A DNA stretch of 23,910 nt from Planctomycetota bacterium (GTDB lineage: Bacteria; Planctomycetota; Phycisphaerae; Sedimentisphaerales; UBA12454): contig JAHJUV010000106.1 in assembly GCA_018828825.1 (NCBI GenBank), positions 1-23,910 on the forward strand, in the 5' to 3' direction. Of the stretch, positions 15,521 through 22,330 are shown piece by piece. Below the pieces are notes generated by a model. That model saw only the letters and a list, made by a program, of their open reading frames with translations, was not told the DNA's origin and ran no database searches. The translations under genes were made by a program, and so were the position numbers. Numbering within the stretch: the first letter of the stretch is position 1; the number at the start of each line of letters is the position of its first letter.

Positions 15521-15901
15521 ATGAAGAAGACAGTATTACTCCCCGCAATTCTTGTGGTTCTCGCAATCACCAGCTTTTATGCATCCGCATCTTCCCAGTC
15601 ATCGGAGCCGAATTTGTTGAGAATCGACATCGTTGGCCCCAATTCCGTGCTTGAGGACACACAAAACGTCTTTTGTGTCGTCGCGGTCTATGACGACGGC
15701 TCAGAAATAGAGGTTACCGCTGATGCAGATGTCAAGGTCGTTTCTGATGAATGCAAAGTGACAAACCTCGGCGGAATCGTTGAAACATTCAAGCTGAAGC
15801 AGCCGGAAAAACAATTCACGATTCACGCAAGCTATCGAGGCCTTGAAGCAGAAAAACCGGTTGCTATCTATTGCTATAAGAAGAAACATTGCATAAAATA
15901 A
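15521..15901 (+). CDS. Small secreted protein with a bacterial Ig-like domain
   Basis: A 126-residue protein. Residues 1-24 are a signal peptide (KK, then a hydrophobic stretch ending ASA). Residues about 33-115 read as a single bacterial Ig-like domain: RIDIVGPNSVLEDT, CVVAVYDDGSEIEVT, then FTIHASYRG. The YDDGS turn is characteristic. Cysteines at the C-terminus (YCYKKKHC) and inside the domain may form disulfides. It is a likely exported surface or periplasmic protein of unknown function. It has its own promoter and so is cargo relative to the replication and packaging genes around it. A GAAGG lies close to the ATG. Confidence 0.65.
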   Translation: MKKTVLLPAILVVLAITSFYASASSQSSEPNLLRIDIVGPNSVLEDTQNVFCVVAVYDDGSEIEVTADADVKVVSDECKVTNLGGIVETFKLKQPEKQFTIHASYRGLEAEKPVAIYCYKKKHCIK

Positions 15902-15909
15902 TTAGTTTA

Positions 15910-15951
15910 CCCTAAACCCTAAACCCTACACCCTAAACCCTATACCCTATT
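15910..15951. repeat. Heptamer array CCCTAAA, six units
   Basis: Units are CCCTAAA (15910), CCCTAAA, CCCTACA, CCCTAAA, CCCTATA and CCCTATT (ending 15951). The array ends 5 bp before the Shine-Dalgarno AAGGAG of the next gene. It is a simple tandem repeat resembling the plant-type telomere unit, but in a bacterial intergenic region. Confidence 0.85.
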
Positions 15952-15965
15952 AAAGGAGTGATACT

Positions 15966-16364
15966 ATGTCATTAACCAAAGAACAATTGCAGATTATCGA
16001 CGAATTATTCGAATCAGGCGGCGATGAATCAACCGTCCTTCAAAAGCACAACATTTCTTTCAAGACTTGGCAGCAGCAGCTTGCTGACAAGGATTTTGCC
16101 GATGAGATAGCCGCACGGATGGAATCGTCGAAGCGGCAGGGGCAGATTATTTTGTCAAAGTATGTTCCCTTTGCCGCGGCCAAGCTTGTGCAGTTATGTG
16201 AAAGTGAGAATCAGGAGACCAGCCGAAAGGCCGTTCTGGACATCTTGAATTTGCAGACCGGCCTAAAAACCAATGAACCTGTCCTGCCCGAAATACCGGC
16301 TCTCGACCCTGCTACAGCCTCAAAGCTGCTGGCCGCTTTGGCGGAAGAAAATAGCAAATTATAA
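15966..16364 (+). CDS. Small terminase subunit-like HTH protein
   Basis: A 132-residue protein with an N-terminal HTH (QLQIIDELFESGGDESTVLQ, then KHNISFKTWQQQLAD), a middle helix segment and a C-terminal stretch SRKAVLDILNLQTGL. This order, with the RKAVLDIL block, resembles phBC6A51-type proteins that act as small terminase subunits or DNA-recognition factors in phage packaging. Pairing with the large-terminase-like gene at 20415-21884 is plausible, although that gene is on the other strand about 4 kb away. AAGGAG lies 7 nt before the ATG. The family call is moderate; other small HTH proteins are possible. Confidence 0.55.
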   Translation: MSLTKEQLQIIDELFESGGDESTVLQKHNISFKTWQQQLADKDFADEIAARMESSKRQGQIILSKYVPFAAAKLVQLCESENQETSRKAVLDILNLQTGLKTNEPVLPEIPALDPATASKLLAALAEENSKL

Positions 16365-16402
16365 GACTATCTGGCAAACAAAAAAACTTTTGAATATTTT
16401 AT

Positions 16403-16431
16403 TTGACATCCGAAAGTAAAATGACGATATT
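16403..16431 (+). promoter_or_regulatory. Predicted sigma70 promoter of the DUF2335 pair
   Basis: A perfect TTGACA (16403-16408), a 17-nt spacer and GATATT (16426-16431). TATTAT at 16428-16433 is an alternative -10 with 19-nt spacing. It lies about 27 bp upstream of the small ORF at 16458. Confidence 0.65.
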
Positions 16432-16457
16432 ATGAAGCGGTTAAGGATTACAAAAAT

Positions 16458-16661
16458 ATGGAGCAAGGAGCTATGACACCTGCTTATTTGCAAGAAAAAC
16501 CGAGTTTTCTTAAAGGTTTAGGGTCTGTGTTGGATTTATCAGCCAGCGGTGCTTTATATCACTACTATCTAAACCAACATAACGATTTTGAAGCTCTGCG
16601 TTCCGATTGGTATCAGATAGGAAAGGATATTCATCAAGCAACGCTGACACATATTATATGA
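16458..16661 (+). CDS. Small protein upstream of DUF2335
   Basis: A 67-residue protein with no recognised domain. It shows FLKGLGSVLDLSASG followed by DFEALRSDWYQIGKDI. I recall similar short ORFs (with an xALRSDWxxxGxDL segment) directly upstream of DUF2335 genes in other bacteria. The gene starts at ATG 16458, with AAGGA about 11 nt before it; ATG 16473 is too close to its AAGGAG. It lies 12 bp before the DUF2335 gene and is co-transcribed from the promoter at 16403. Confidence 0.6.
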   Translation: MEQGAMTPAYLQEKPSFLKGLGSVLDLSASGALYHYYLNQHNDFEALRSDWYQIGKDIHQATLTHII

Positions 16662-16673
16662 CAGGGAACGTCA

Positions 16674-17102
16674 ATGGAAGATGATAAAAGTATAAAAAGG
16701 ACAGACCAAAATCCTCAGAATTCTCAAAAAAAGAAATCGCTTCTTCAACTCTCCCAGACATTTTCAGGTCCTTTGCCACCACCAACAGTACTTGAACATT
16801 ATGAAAGGATACTTCCCGGCGCTGCCGATAGAATAATCAGCATGGCAGAGCAACAATCCAAACATCGCCAAGAGCAGGAAAGCAGAATAATCAAATATTC
16901 CGGCAGAGACAGTTTGCTTGGTCTAATATTCGGATTGACTATTGGTCTTACTGCCATTATTGGCGGCGTAATGTGTATACTGCATAGCTATGCCATTTCA
17001 GGTGTGATTCTCGGTGGAAGTGGTCTTGCAGGACTTGTAGGAGTTTTTGTTTACGGTAGCAGAGAAAAGAAAGAACCGTCTTCTGAACAATCGGAAGAAT
17101 AA
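16674..17102 (+). CDS. DUF2335 family membrane protein
   Basis: A 142-residue protein. Residues 1-28 are polar. Residues 32-70 hold the family signature SGPLPPPTVLEHYERILPGA then ADRIISMAEQQSKHRQEQE. Residues 80-125 form two membrane helices (LLGLIFGLTIGLTAIIGGVM and ISGVILGGSGLAGLVGVFVY), with a charged acidic tail. Function is unknown; genes of this family are scattered among mobile and accessory regions. It follows the 67-residue ORF and is probably its partner. Confidence 0.82.
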   Translation: MEDDKSIKRTDQNPQNSQKKKSLLQLSQTFSGPLPPPTVLEHYERILPGAADRIISMAEQQSKHRQEQESRIIKYSGRDSLLGLIFGLTIGLTAIIGGVMCILHSYAISGVILGGSGLAGLVGVFVYGSREKKEPSSEQSEE

Positions 17103-17200
17103 GCCAACCTCATCCTTTCTTTCGATAGTCTTCTATAATAATTCTGGCATCTAAACCGCTTCAAAACTATTAGCCGTTCTGGCACAGGATAAATCCTGAC

Positions 17201-17237
17201 AAAAAACAGGCCATAGGATTTTGCTTCCTATGGCCTG
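17201..17237 (-). terminator. Terminator of the second PEP-CTERM gene
   Basis: CAGGCCATAGGA (17207-17218) pairs perfectly with TCCTATGGCCTG (17226-17237). On the minus strand the stem is followed by TTTTTT (17206-17201). It lies 20 bp after the minus-strand stop. Confidence 0.85.
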
Positions 17238-17256
17238 CACAATTTAAATTGGTAAA

Positions 17257-18120
17257 TTATTTTCTCCGCCGCAGCAATAACCCGCCAAAACTTAGCAACA
17301 AAACCGTCGCAGGTTCTGGGACACAGGGTATATGGTTTTCGGTATAGACTTCCGTACTGACGGTTCGCTCAAAGTGAAATATAGCGACCCATGGATCATC
17401 TGGTGGTGTTACAAAATCGTCAAGGATGGTATAGTCAGCATCATCATAAACAACCCCCCGCAATTTTCCTTGCCATACCCAGAGTGCACCTCGGTATTCA
17501 ACCCAGAAGTCCCGCGTACGATATCCATGCTGGTCTCCTGAACCCCCGGGTGCGGGAATTTCAAGATCAAAGTGATGTGTGATACTTTCACCATAAGTCC
17601 ATTCCTGAGACAGTGTGGTAGACTCGCTTACTGTAAAACCAAGAGCACCGCCAATACCACTAATGGAAAAGTTTGCACCAAAATTAAATGAAAGGCCGGA
17701 AGTAACATCAAGACCTTCTGACTTAGTCCAGCTTGTTGTAAAATCCATAGAATGAGTATGGTTTTTCTTTGCCGAACAGTCACCAGGGCACGAGTTAGTA
17801 TATGGACCATAAAGATGATCGTTCTTAATACTTGGCGTTGTATAACCAGATTCCGTGATACCCTAGTAAGCTTCATCGCTGGGTCCCTGCTGCCCGCTAT
17901 GCCATATATATGGTTGTCCGCTATTTTGTGCCGTCACGCCCCAGAGTTCATACCTGCCATATCCAAAAGCTGCAGGGCCTTCATTCCACTGCCATCCGGG
18001 TAAACTAAACCAAAGACCCCACCCAAGTTGTTCTCCATAAATCGTTGTTGCTTTCACCCAACTATATGGACAGATTAAGACCAACACTGCCATAAACAAT
18101 AAAAAATATAAACGTCTCAT
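17257..18120 (-). pseudogene. PEP-CTERM beta-rich exported protein, interrupted by an in-frame TAG
   Basis: One frame of 288 codons, broken only by TAG at 17863-17865, between SDEAY and GITESGYTTPS. ATG 18120 has AAGGAG upstream. Residues 1-23 are a signal peptide (MRRLYFLLFMAVLVLIC...). The part after the TAG is rich in alternating polar/hydrophobic beta strands with many Ser/Thr (TTSWTKSEGLDVTSGLSFNF and following), a pattern seen in aerolysin/ETX-MTX2-like pore-forming proteins, though I cannot confirm that. The C-terminus is a PEP-CTERM signal (CVPEPATVLLLSFGG, then RRRK). As with the gene at 12724-13617, everything except one TAG looks intact. It may be a recent pseudogene, a readthrough gene, or an assembly error. 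Confidence 0.7.
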
Positions 18121-18260
18121 AGTTCTCTCCTTTTTTGAAATGTAGCCATAAAGATTTTTCTGAACCATGAACTGAAAGATTTCTTAAGGAAATTTAAGGA
18201 TTTGCATAGTTCTCTCCTTTCCAAACATAGGGCCTTTAATATTTTTCCTGAACAAGCCTC
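18119..18260 (-). repeat. Duplicated leader/RBS segment upstream of the second PEP-CTERM gene
   Basis: The gene's RBS and start (minus strand AAAGGAGAGAACTATG) occur again at 18204-18220. Flanking sequence is similar too: ATAAAGATTTTTCTGAAC (18151-18168) versus TTTAATATTTTTCCTGAAC (18236-18254). The second start opens only a 7-codon ORF (MQILKFP). It looks like the leader of a lost tandem paralogue. Confidence 0.55.
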
Positions 18261-18414
18261 CTTTTTACTGTTCTTAAACAGTTTCAGGACAAAGACCAGA
18301 CGGTTCTTTGAAGCAGTGACAACTGTTTGACACCGGGCAGGAAAAAATAGAAGTTTAAGATAGGTAATCTGTCTAAATTTTCAGGTTAAAAAACCCCCAA
18401 AAATCTTATTTTTC

Positions 18415-18661
18415 TGCGATAATCGCCCCGGCACAAACATCTCAAAGGGGTGGAAAGGCCCAGCCGGATAATCTAACGAAAAAACTGTTAAAATTTTATG
18501 TTACCTGACGCCCCGCCTATCTTATCACCGATTCAAACAGCGCCCCTCTTAACAAGCGATACATCGTTTCGGCAATCGGCGCATTTGTGGTTTTAAGAAA
18601 AAAATAAAACCAAAAATGACTTAAAACTTAAAGGCTGTGAATACAATTCACAGCCTTTTTT
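18415..18661 (+). other. Gene-free structured stretch, possible RNA or element remnant
   Basis: This lies in the 584-bp gap 18121-18704. It holds a palindrome GCGATAATCGC (18415-18425) and overlapping stems CCGGC/GCCGG (18428-18432 with 18463-18467) and CCCC/GGGG (18426-18429 with 18447-18450). An open frame of about 32 codons, 18509-18607, ends in IVSAIGAFVVLRKK; it follows a stop and has no start codon of its own. The stretch ends at a strong plus-strand terminator although no plus-strand gene is present. It could be a small RNA, a gene remnant or the end of a lost mobile element. Confidence 0.35.
18631..18661 (+). terminator. Strong Rho-independent terminator
   Basis: AAGGCTGTGAAT (18631-18642) pairs perfectly with ATTCACAGCCTT (18646-18657) over an ACA loop, followed by TTTTATTTAT on the plus strand. 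On the minus strand the stem is followed by the weaker TTTAAGTTTTAAG, so it may also end the PIN/ImmA operon. Confidence 0.85.
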
Positions 18662-18704
18662 ATTTATCAGTATTTCCTGCTCTTTGCGGTTGTGTCAGTT
18701 ATTT

Positions 18705-19223
18705 TTATTCAAAGTTTTGGATAGCATCCTTTTGCCCCAGTTTTGTGTGATTTTCACGGAATTTTTTGGTGTATATCCAGCTTAATTGGCTTCTTGATAA
18801 CCCAACTCTATTTAACACTTCTTCTAAAGAGATGCCTTGTTCACTTTTGTTATAACGAGCTAATATCTGAAAAACAGGTCCATCAGCAGTACATAATTTA
18901 TAAGGTTTTTCTGAAGAAAATAACATAGCTAAAAGTTCCATTTCTCCATCATCAATCCGATAATTACATTTATTCAGATAATTTGTACGAAAATTCTGAA
19001 CATCAGCTGTATCAAGATCAATAACTGTGATTTTTCCTTCAGATTCATATGGTTGAATATCTATGCGAACATCTGCAATCTCTTGTCTTGCATATTGGGC
19101 TTCTCTTGCTACAGTTCTGCCAATTATGACGTCACATTTCTCAATGAACTTATCCCAAAGACCCATTTCAAAAAGACCTATAACTGGCCCTGCATCAAGC
19201 ATTAACAACTGAAATTTTTTCAT
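18705..19223 (-). CDS. PIN-like ribonuclease (putative toxin)
   Basis: A 172-residue PIN-fold protein. Acidic residues fall at the expected places: D10 (LMLDAGPVIGLFE), E41 (TVAREAQ), D92 and E94 (RIDDGEMELLAML) and D114 (CTADGPVFQIL). These would bind Mg in an RNA-cleaving site. It overlaps the upstream XRE-ImmA gene by 29 bp, so the two are translated together. In comparable pairs the PIN protein is the toxin and the HTH partner represses the operon. The target RNA is unknown. The terminator hairpin 18631-18657 lies downstream. Confidence 0.75.
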   Translation of the reverse strand: MKKFQLLMLDAGPVIGLFEMGLWDKFIEKCDVIIGRTVAREAQYARQEIADVRIDIQPYESEGKITVIDLDTADVQNFRTNYLNKCNYRIDDGEMELLAMLFSSEKPYKLCTADGPVFQILARYNKSEQGISLEEVLNRVGLSRSQLSWIYTKKFRENHTKLGQKDAIQNFE

Positions 19224-20298
19224 CCATGAAACCTTCGTCTTCCGTCAAATACTCCTGTGCTTTTTTATAGGATATATCCATAAATTTAGCAAATTGCAAT
19301 AAGGATAATTTACCTTCTCTTAAAGCACGTTCTGCAAGAGCACAATATCTCTCTGGAAATTTCCCAGGAGCTGCAGATTGTCTGGGAGTTCTAATATTTT
19401 TTACGATTTCGATATACTTTGCAGTTTCAGATTCTTCCTTATGATATACAAAATGAAGTCTCAAAAGCAATGCTTCCAGAGAAACATCAAATTCACGAGC
19501 AATATCATTAAGCCTGTCAAACGAAATTTGTCCCTTATCGTTTGAATACTGCCGGATTTTGTCTCTCAATAGTTCTTCAGGCATTAAAAGAGCACTTGCA
19601 AATGCATTGGCAAGTTTTTCCTCCATGTCAGATGGGACACAGTCTCCTACTTTTTTGCGAAAAACGTCCCATGTCAAAAGATGGAACAATTCATGAGCAA
19701 GATCGTAGTTTCTTCGCCATTCTTTAGTCGATTCACTGCTGTTGAGAAGAATTGCACATCCAAATTGATCAATAGTAGAAACTGCACTGCCCTCAAATGG
19801 TAGATGAAAGATTTTAATATAATATTTTTCCTCCAATACCCGTTTTAAGGATTCACTGGGTATGTCTCCTAATGAGAATTCTCTTGCTGTTTTATGTGCG
19901 AGCGAGTATGCATCTCGGAATTGAAATTCATTTGAATTCTTACAGTCCGGTTCAGGCAGTCGTACCTCTCGCAGTTCGTCAGTCAGAACCTCAAGCTTGT
20001 GGTATTGTTCACAAAGTTCTTTAAACTCGGCCTCTACTTTTTTTCTGTCTGTTTCATTATCAGGACTGCTTCTCCACAACAGAATAGGTTCAGCAGAGAT
20101 GTTTTCGGAAAAGAAAAATTCCATAGACTTATGATAGATTTCCGCTAATTTACTTAGTTGCGAAAACTTGGGTTCTCTTTTGTTGCTTTCAAGTTCACTG
20201 ATTGCAGGTGCACCGCTCAACCCGGCCTTTTGGGCGGCTTCTGTTTGAGTGTAACCTATTGCCTCACGAGCTATTTTGAGTCTTTCCCCTATGTCCAT
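19195..20298 (-). CDS. XRE-family HTH / ImmA-IrrE zinc peptidase fusion (putative antitoxin or regulator)
   Basis: A 367-residue protein. Residues 4-62 form an XRE HTH (RLKIAREAIGYTQTEAAQKA ... ISELESNKREPKFSQLSKLA). Residues about 130-250 form an ImmA/IrrE (COG2856) peptidase with HELFH at 202-206 and the EEKLANAFASALLMP helix that supplies the third zinc ligand. In ImmR/ImmA-type switches a COG2856 peptidase cleaves a repressor after DNA damage; here peptidase and repressor are one chain paired with a PIN protein. It has AAGGAGG upstream of ATG 20298. A palindrome just upstream is a likely self-operator. AT content is higher than in the neighbours, suggesting transfer. It may be a defence-type toxin-antitoxin pair. 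Confidence 0.83.
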   Translation of the reverse strand: MDIGERLKIAREAIGYTQTEAAQKAGLSGAPAISELESNKREPKFSQLSKLAEIYHKSMEFFFSENISAEPILLWRSSPDNETDRKKVEAEFKELCEQYHKLEVLTDELREVRLPEPDCKNSNEFQFRDAYSLAHKTAREFSLGDIPSESLKRVLEEKYYIKIFHLPFEGSAVSTIDQFGCAILLNSSESTKEWRRNYDLAHELFHLLTWDVFRKKVGDCVPSDMEEKLANAFASALLMPEELLRDKIRQYSNDKGQISFDRLNDIAREFDVSLEALLLRLHFVYHKEESETAKYIEIVKNIRTPRQSAAPGKFPERYCALAERALREGKLSLLQFAKFMDISYKKAQEYLTEDEGFMDEKISVVNA

Positions 20299-20332
20299 CT
20301 TTAACCCTCCTTAAAATTCTACTCCATAGAAT

Positions 20333-20389
20333 ATTATACGGTAAATTTCGAACAATTCTTTAATAAAATTTCTAAATTTCAGAAATTTT
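20333..20389 (-). promoter_or_regulatory. Promoter and operator of the XRE-ImmA/PIN operon
   Basis: A perfect minus-strand TATAAT lies at 20338-20333, without a clear -35. Just upstream is the palindrome AAAATTTCT (20365-20373), AAATTTC, AGAAATTTT (20381-20389), which fits an XRE dimer site covering the -35 region. Confidence 0.6.
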
Positions 20390-20414
20390 CAATGTAACCA
20401 GACACTAACCATCC

Positions 20415-21884
20415 CTAATATCTTCTATTTTTTGCAGGGTTTGAGGTCTGATAATTCACAAAGAAATACCGCAGAGCATCTATCGGATGGTCGTAAATTC
20501 CGTCTTTTAAAGGTAATTCCTCAGCGCCAACGGGCGGGTAATGATAGCACTGCATCGCCTCAATCAATCTGCCGCAACGCGGACTTATAACCAAATTGCT
20601 TACCCCGTCGCCGCTTCGCAATGCTCTTCTGACAAGCTCAATCCCTTCGAGTATCGAGCTTCTTTTATATCTAAGTTTTACCCCCGCCTGTCTCAACTGA
20701 AAAACAGCGCTTGTACCCGTAACATCATTAACGCCCGCACCCGCCGGGTCGCAAAACGTCGCTATAACATTGTCCTCAACAAACGGCTTTCTATTTTTAA
20801 TCTCATCAGCGTGCCCATCTATCGTTATCCTGCTCTTTACATATTCATCAATAACCCTGACAGTGCCTTTTCCATCGACCTGAATCCAAAGACAAACAAA
20901 CGGATTAACAAACCCAAAATCAATCGCGCGGTACAATGGCAGTGTCGTATCATATTCAACCTCACCGATATGCACATCAGGCTCGAACTCTGCAAAGACG
21001 ACATTTTCAAGCGACGGTCGCAGACACAGCATTTCAGACTCGAACGCCGACCTGCTGCTCCGCCTCATTTGCGCTAAACAATCGTCAATTCTTAAATATC
21101 CGTTTGCCTTTCTCGCCCTGCCCTGACAGTCATTATTTAACGGACATCGGCTGCACGAACGGTCTTTGCAGTTTTCAATCACTTCCCAGACGCACCATTT
21201 GAATATCGGCACACCTGCCGATTGCGCCTTGCCGACAATATCGTGCATTATCCCGAAAGGCTGATGCATCGTGCTCAGCGTCTCCATCGCCCCGACGATA
21301 TTGTCCGTGCTTTTGGTAACGAATTTTGCCGCCTCGAAAATCTGCCTGTCAAATAGCTCTACCTCATCGCATCGCAGTTTATGGATATGACTGCCCCGCA
21401 CACTCGCCGCAGATTGCGTTAGAACCTCGACATCGGAGCCGTTTAAAAAGACGCATCTGTCTTTGCGGACAGGCCCGGCGGCAAATCTCTCAAAGCCGTT
21501 TCGCAGAAACCCGAGCATATAATCATACATTCTTTGCGCCTGTAGTTCGCTGCCGGCAAGTATTCTCGTCTTGCAGCCGGGCTTGAAAATACTGTCTAAT
21601 AGCGTAGCAGCCGCGGCTAAAAGAGTCTTTCCGCCACCTCTGCCCGCCCAGACAACGCAATCGCCAGTTGTGCTGCCGTCAAAATCACTGTTATAGCAGT
21701 GCCAAAGATAATCCATCGGGCTGTTATGTTCGGGACAGATTTTCGTATCGCCGATTTCGATACCAAGGAAGATTTTTAGATAATTTTTCAAATCGGCTCT
21801 CGTCCTCGGCCTTGTCTTTCTCAATGTTTCATAAAAACCATTTGCCTTAACGATACGGTCTGAAGATAGAATGATACTGTTCAT
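20415..21884 (-). CDS. Large terminase subunit-like ATPase-nuclease
   Basis: A 489-residue protein with the two-domain terminase layout. The ATPase has Walker A AGRGGGKT (80-87) and Walker B LRCDE (170-174). The RNase H-like nuclease has D322 (AIDFG), D379 (TFCDPAGAG) and D469 (DHPIDALRYFF). An insert with C239, C244, C247 and C253 may bind zinc. In phages this motor cuts and pumps DNA into capsids. All catalytic residues are present, so it is not an obvious pseudogene. GAGG lies 9 nt before the ATG; the stop is TAG. No portal, protease or capsid gene follows. It points away from the small-terminase-like gene at 15966-16364. It might be a domesticated packaging or DNA-processing enzyme. Confidence 0.85.
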   Translation of the reverse strand: MNSIILSSDRIVKANGFYETLRKTRPRTRADLKNYLKIFLGIEIGDTKICPEHNSPMDYLWHCYNSDFDGSTTGDCVVWAGRGGGKTLLAAAATLLDSIFKPGCKTRILAGSELQAQRMYDYMLGFLRNGFERFAAGPVRKDRCVFLNGSDVEVLTQSAASVRGSHIHKLRCDEVELFDRQIFEAAKFVTKSTDNIVGAMETLSTMHQPFGIMHDIVGKAQSAGVPIFKWCVWEVIENCKDRSCSRCPLNNDCQGRARKANGYLRIDDCLAQMRRSSRSAFESEMLCLRPSLENVVFAEFEPDVHIGEVEYDTTLPLYRAIDFGFVNPFVCLWIQVDGKGTVRVIDEYVKSRITIDGHADEIKNRKPFVEDNVIATFCDPAGAGVNDVTGTSAVFQLRQAGVKLRYKRSSILEGIELVRRALRSGDGVSNLVISPRCGRLIEAMQCYHYPPVGAEELPLKDGIYDHPIDALRYFFVNYQTSNPAKNRRY

Positions 21885-22061
21885 TATGGAATCCTCTAAA
21901 AAAATTGTAGAAATAAAATGTGTAAATATGTTGGAATGCTCGTCCGCCGAGCGGGGCCTGAATTTAAAGTCTTAAAAAACTTCTATTTTGCTTACATTAT
22001 ACCATAAAGCAGCCGAAAAATCAAGCTTTTTATCTTCGCTAAGGCATTTTTATTGCCGGAC

Positions 22062-22090
22062 TTGCATAAAAATGGTACTTATCGTATAAT
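22062..22090 (+). promoter_or_regulatory. rnpB promoter
   Basis: TTGCAT (22062-22067), a 17-nt spacer and a perfect TATAAT (22085-22090). Transcription would start near 22097, about 35 nt before the mature RNA. The leader holds a hairpin TTGAAGA-CAAAA-TCTTCAA (22101-22119) followed by TTTTT. Confidence 0.8.
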
Positions 22091-22155
22091 CCAGATATTG
22101 TTGAAGACAAAATCTTCAATTTTTGAGTTTTTTTGTCCGGCGGGTCGGGCGGCCG

Positions 22156-22188
22156 CCCCCTCTGCTTCTTGCGAAGCAAGAGAGGGGG
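22156..22188. repeat. Palindromic element in rnpB, P3 position
   Basis: A 33-base hairpin with CCCCCTCT and AGAGGGGG arms around GCTTCTTGCGAAGCAAG. Its reverse complement matches the element at 22298-22330 in 32 of 33 positions. Confidence 0.85.
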
Positions 22189-22235
22189 AGGAAAGTCCGG
22201 GCAGGACAGGGCGCGGTGATGGCTAACAGCCATCT

Positions 22236-22269
22236 CCCCCATGCTTTCTTGCAAAAGCAAAAATGGGGG
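22236..22269. repeat. Palindromic element in rnpB, P9 position
   Basis: A 34-base hairpin with CCCCCAT and ATGGGGG arms around GCTTTCTTGCAAAAGCAAAA. It shares the CTTGC/GCAA core with the other two but is more diverged. Confidence 0.7.
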
Positions 22270-22297
22270 ACGGGAAAGTGCCACAGAAAATACACAG

Positions 22298-22330
22298 CCC
22301 CCTCTCTTGCTTCGCAAGAAGCTGAGGGGG
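22298..22330. repeat. Palindromic element in rnpB, P12 position
   Basis: A 33-base hairpin with CCCCCTCT and TGAGGGGG arms around CTTGCTTCGCAAGAAGC. It is an inverted copy of the P3 element with one difference. Confidence 0.85.

Noticed and set aside
15910..15951. Eukaryotic telomere contamination
   Set aside because: Only six imperfect units, flanked on both sides by bacterial genes and followed by a Shine-Dalgarno.
18426..18510. c-di-GMP-I (GEMM) riboswitch
   Set aside because: GGCACAAAC and GGAAAGGCC only loosely recall the conserved GGCAAACC and GGACGCAAAGCC blocks, and no gene follows on the plus strand.
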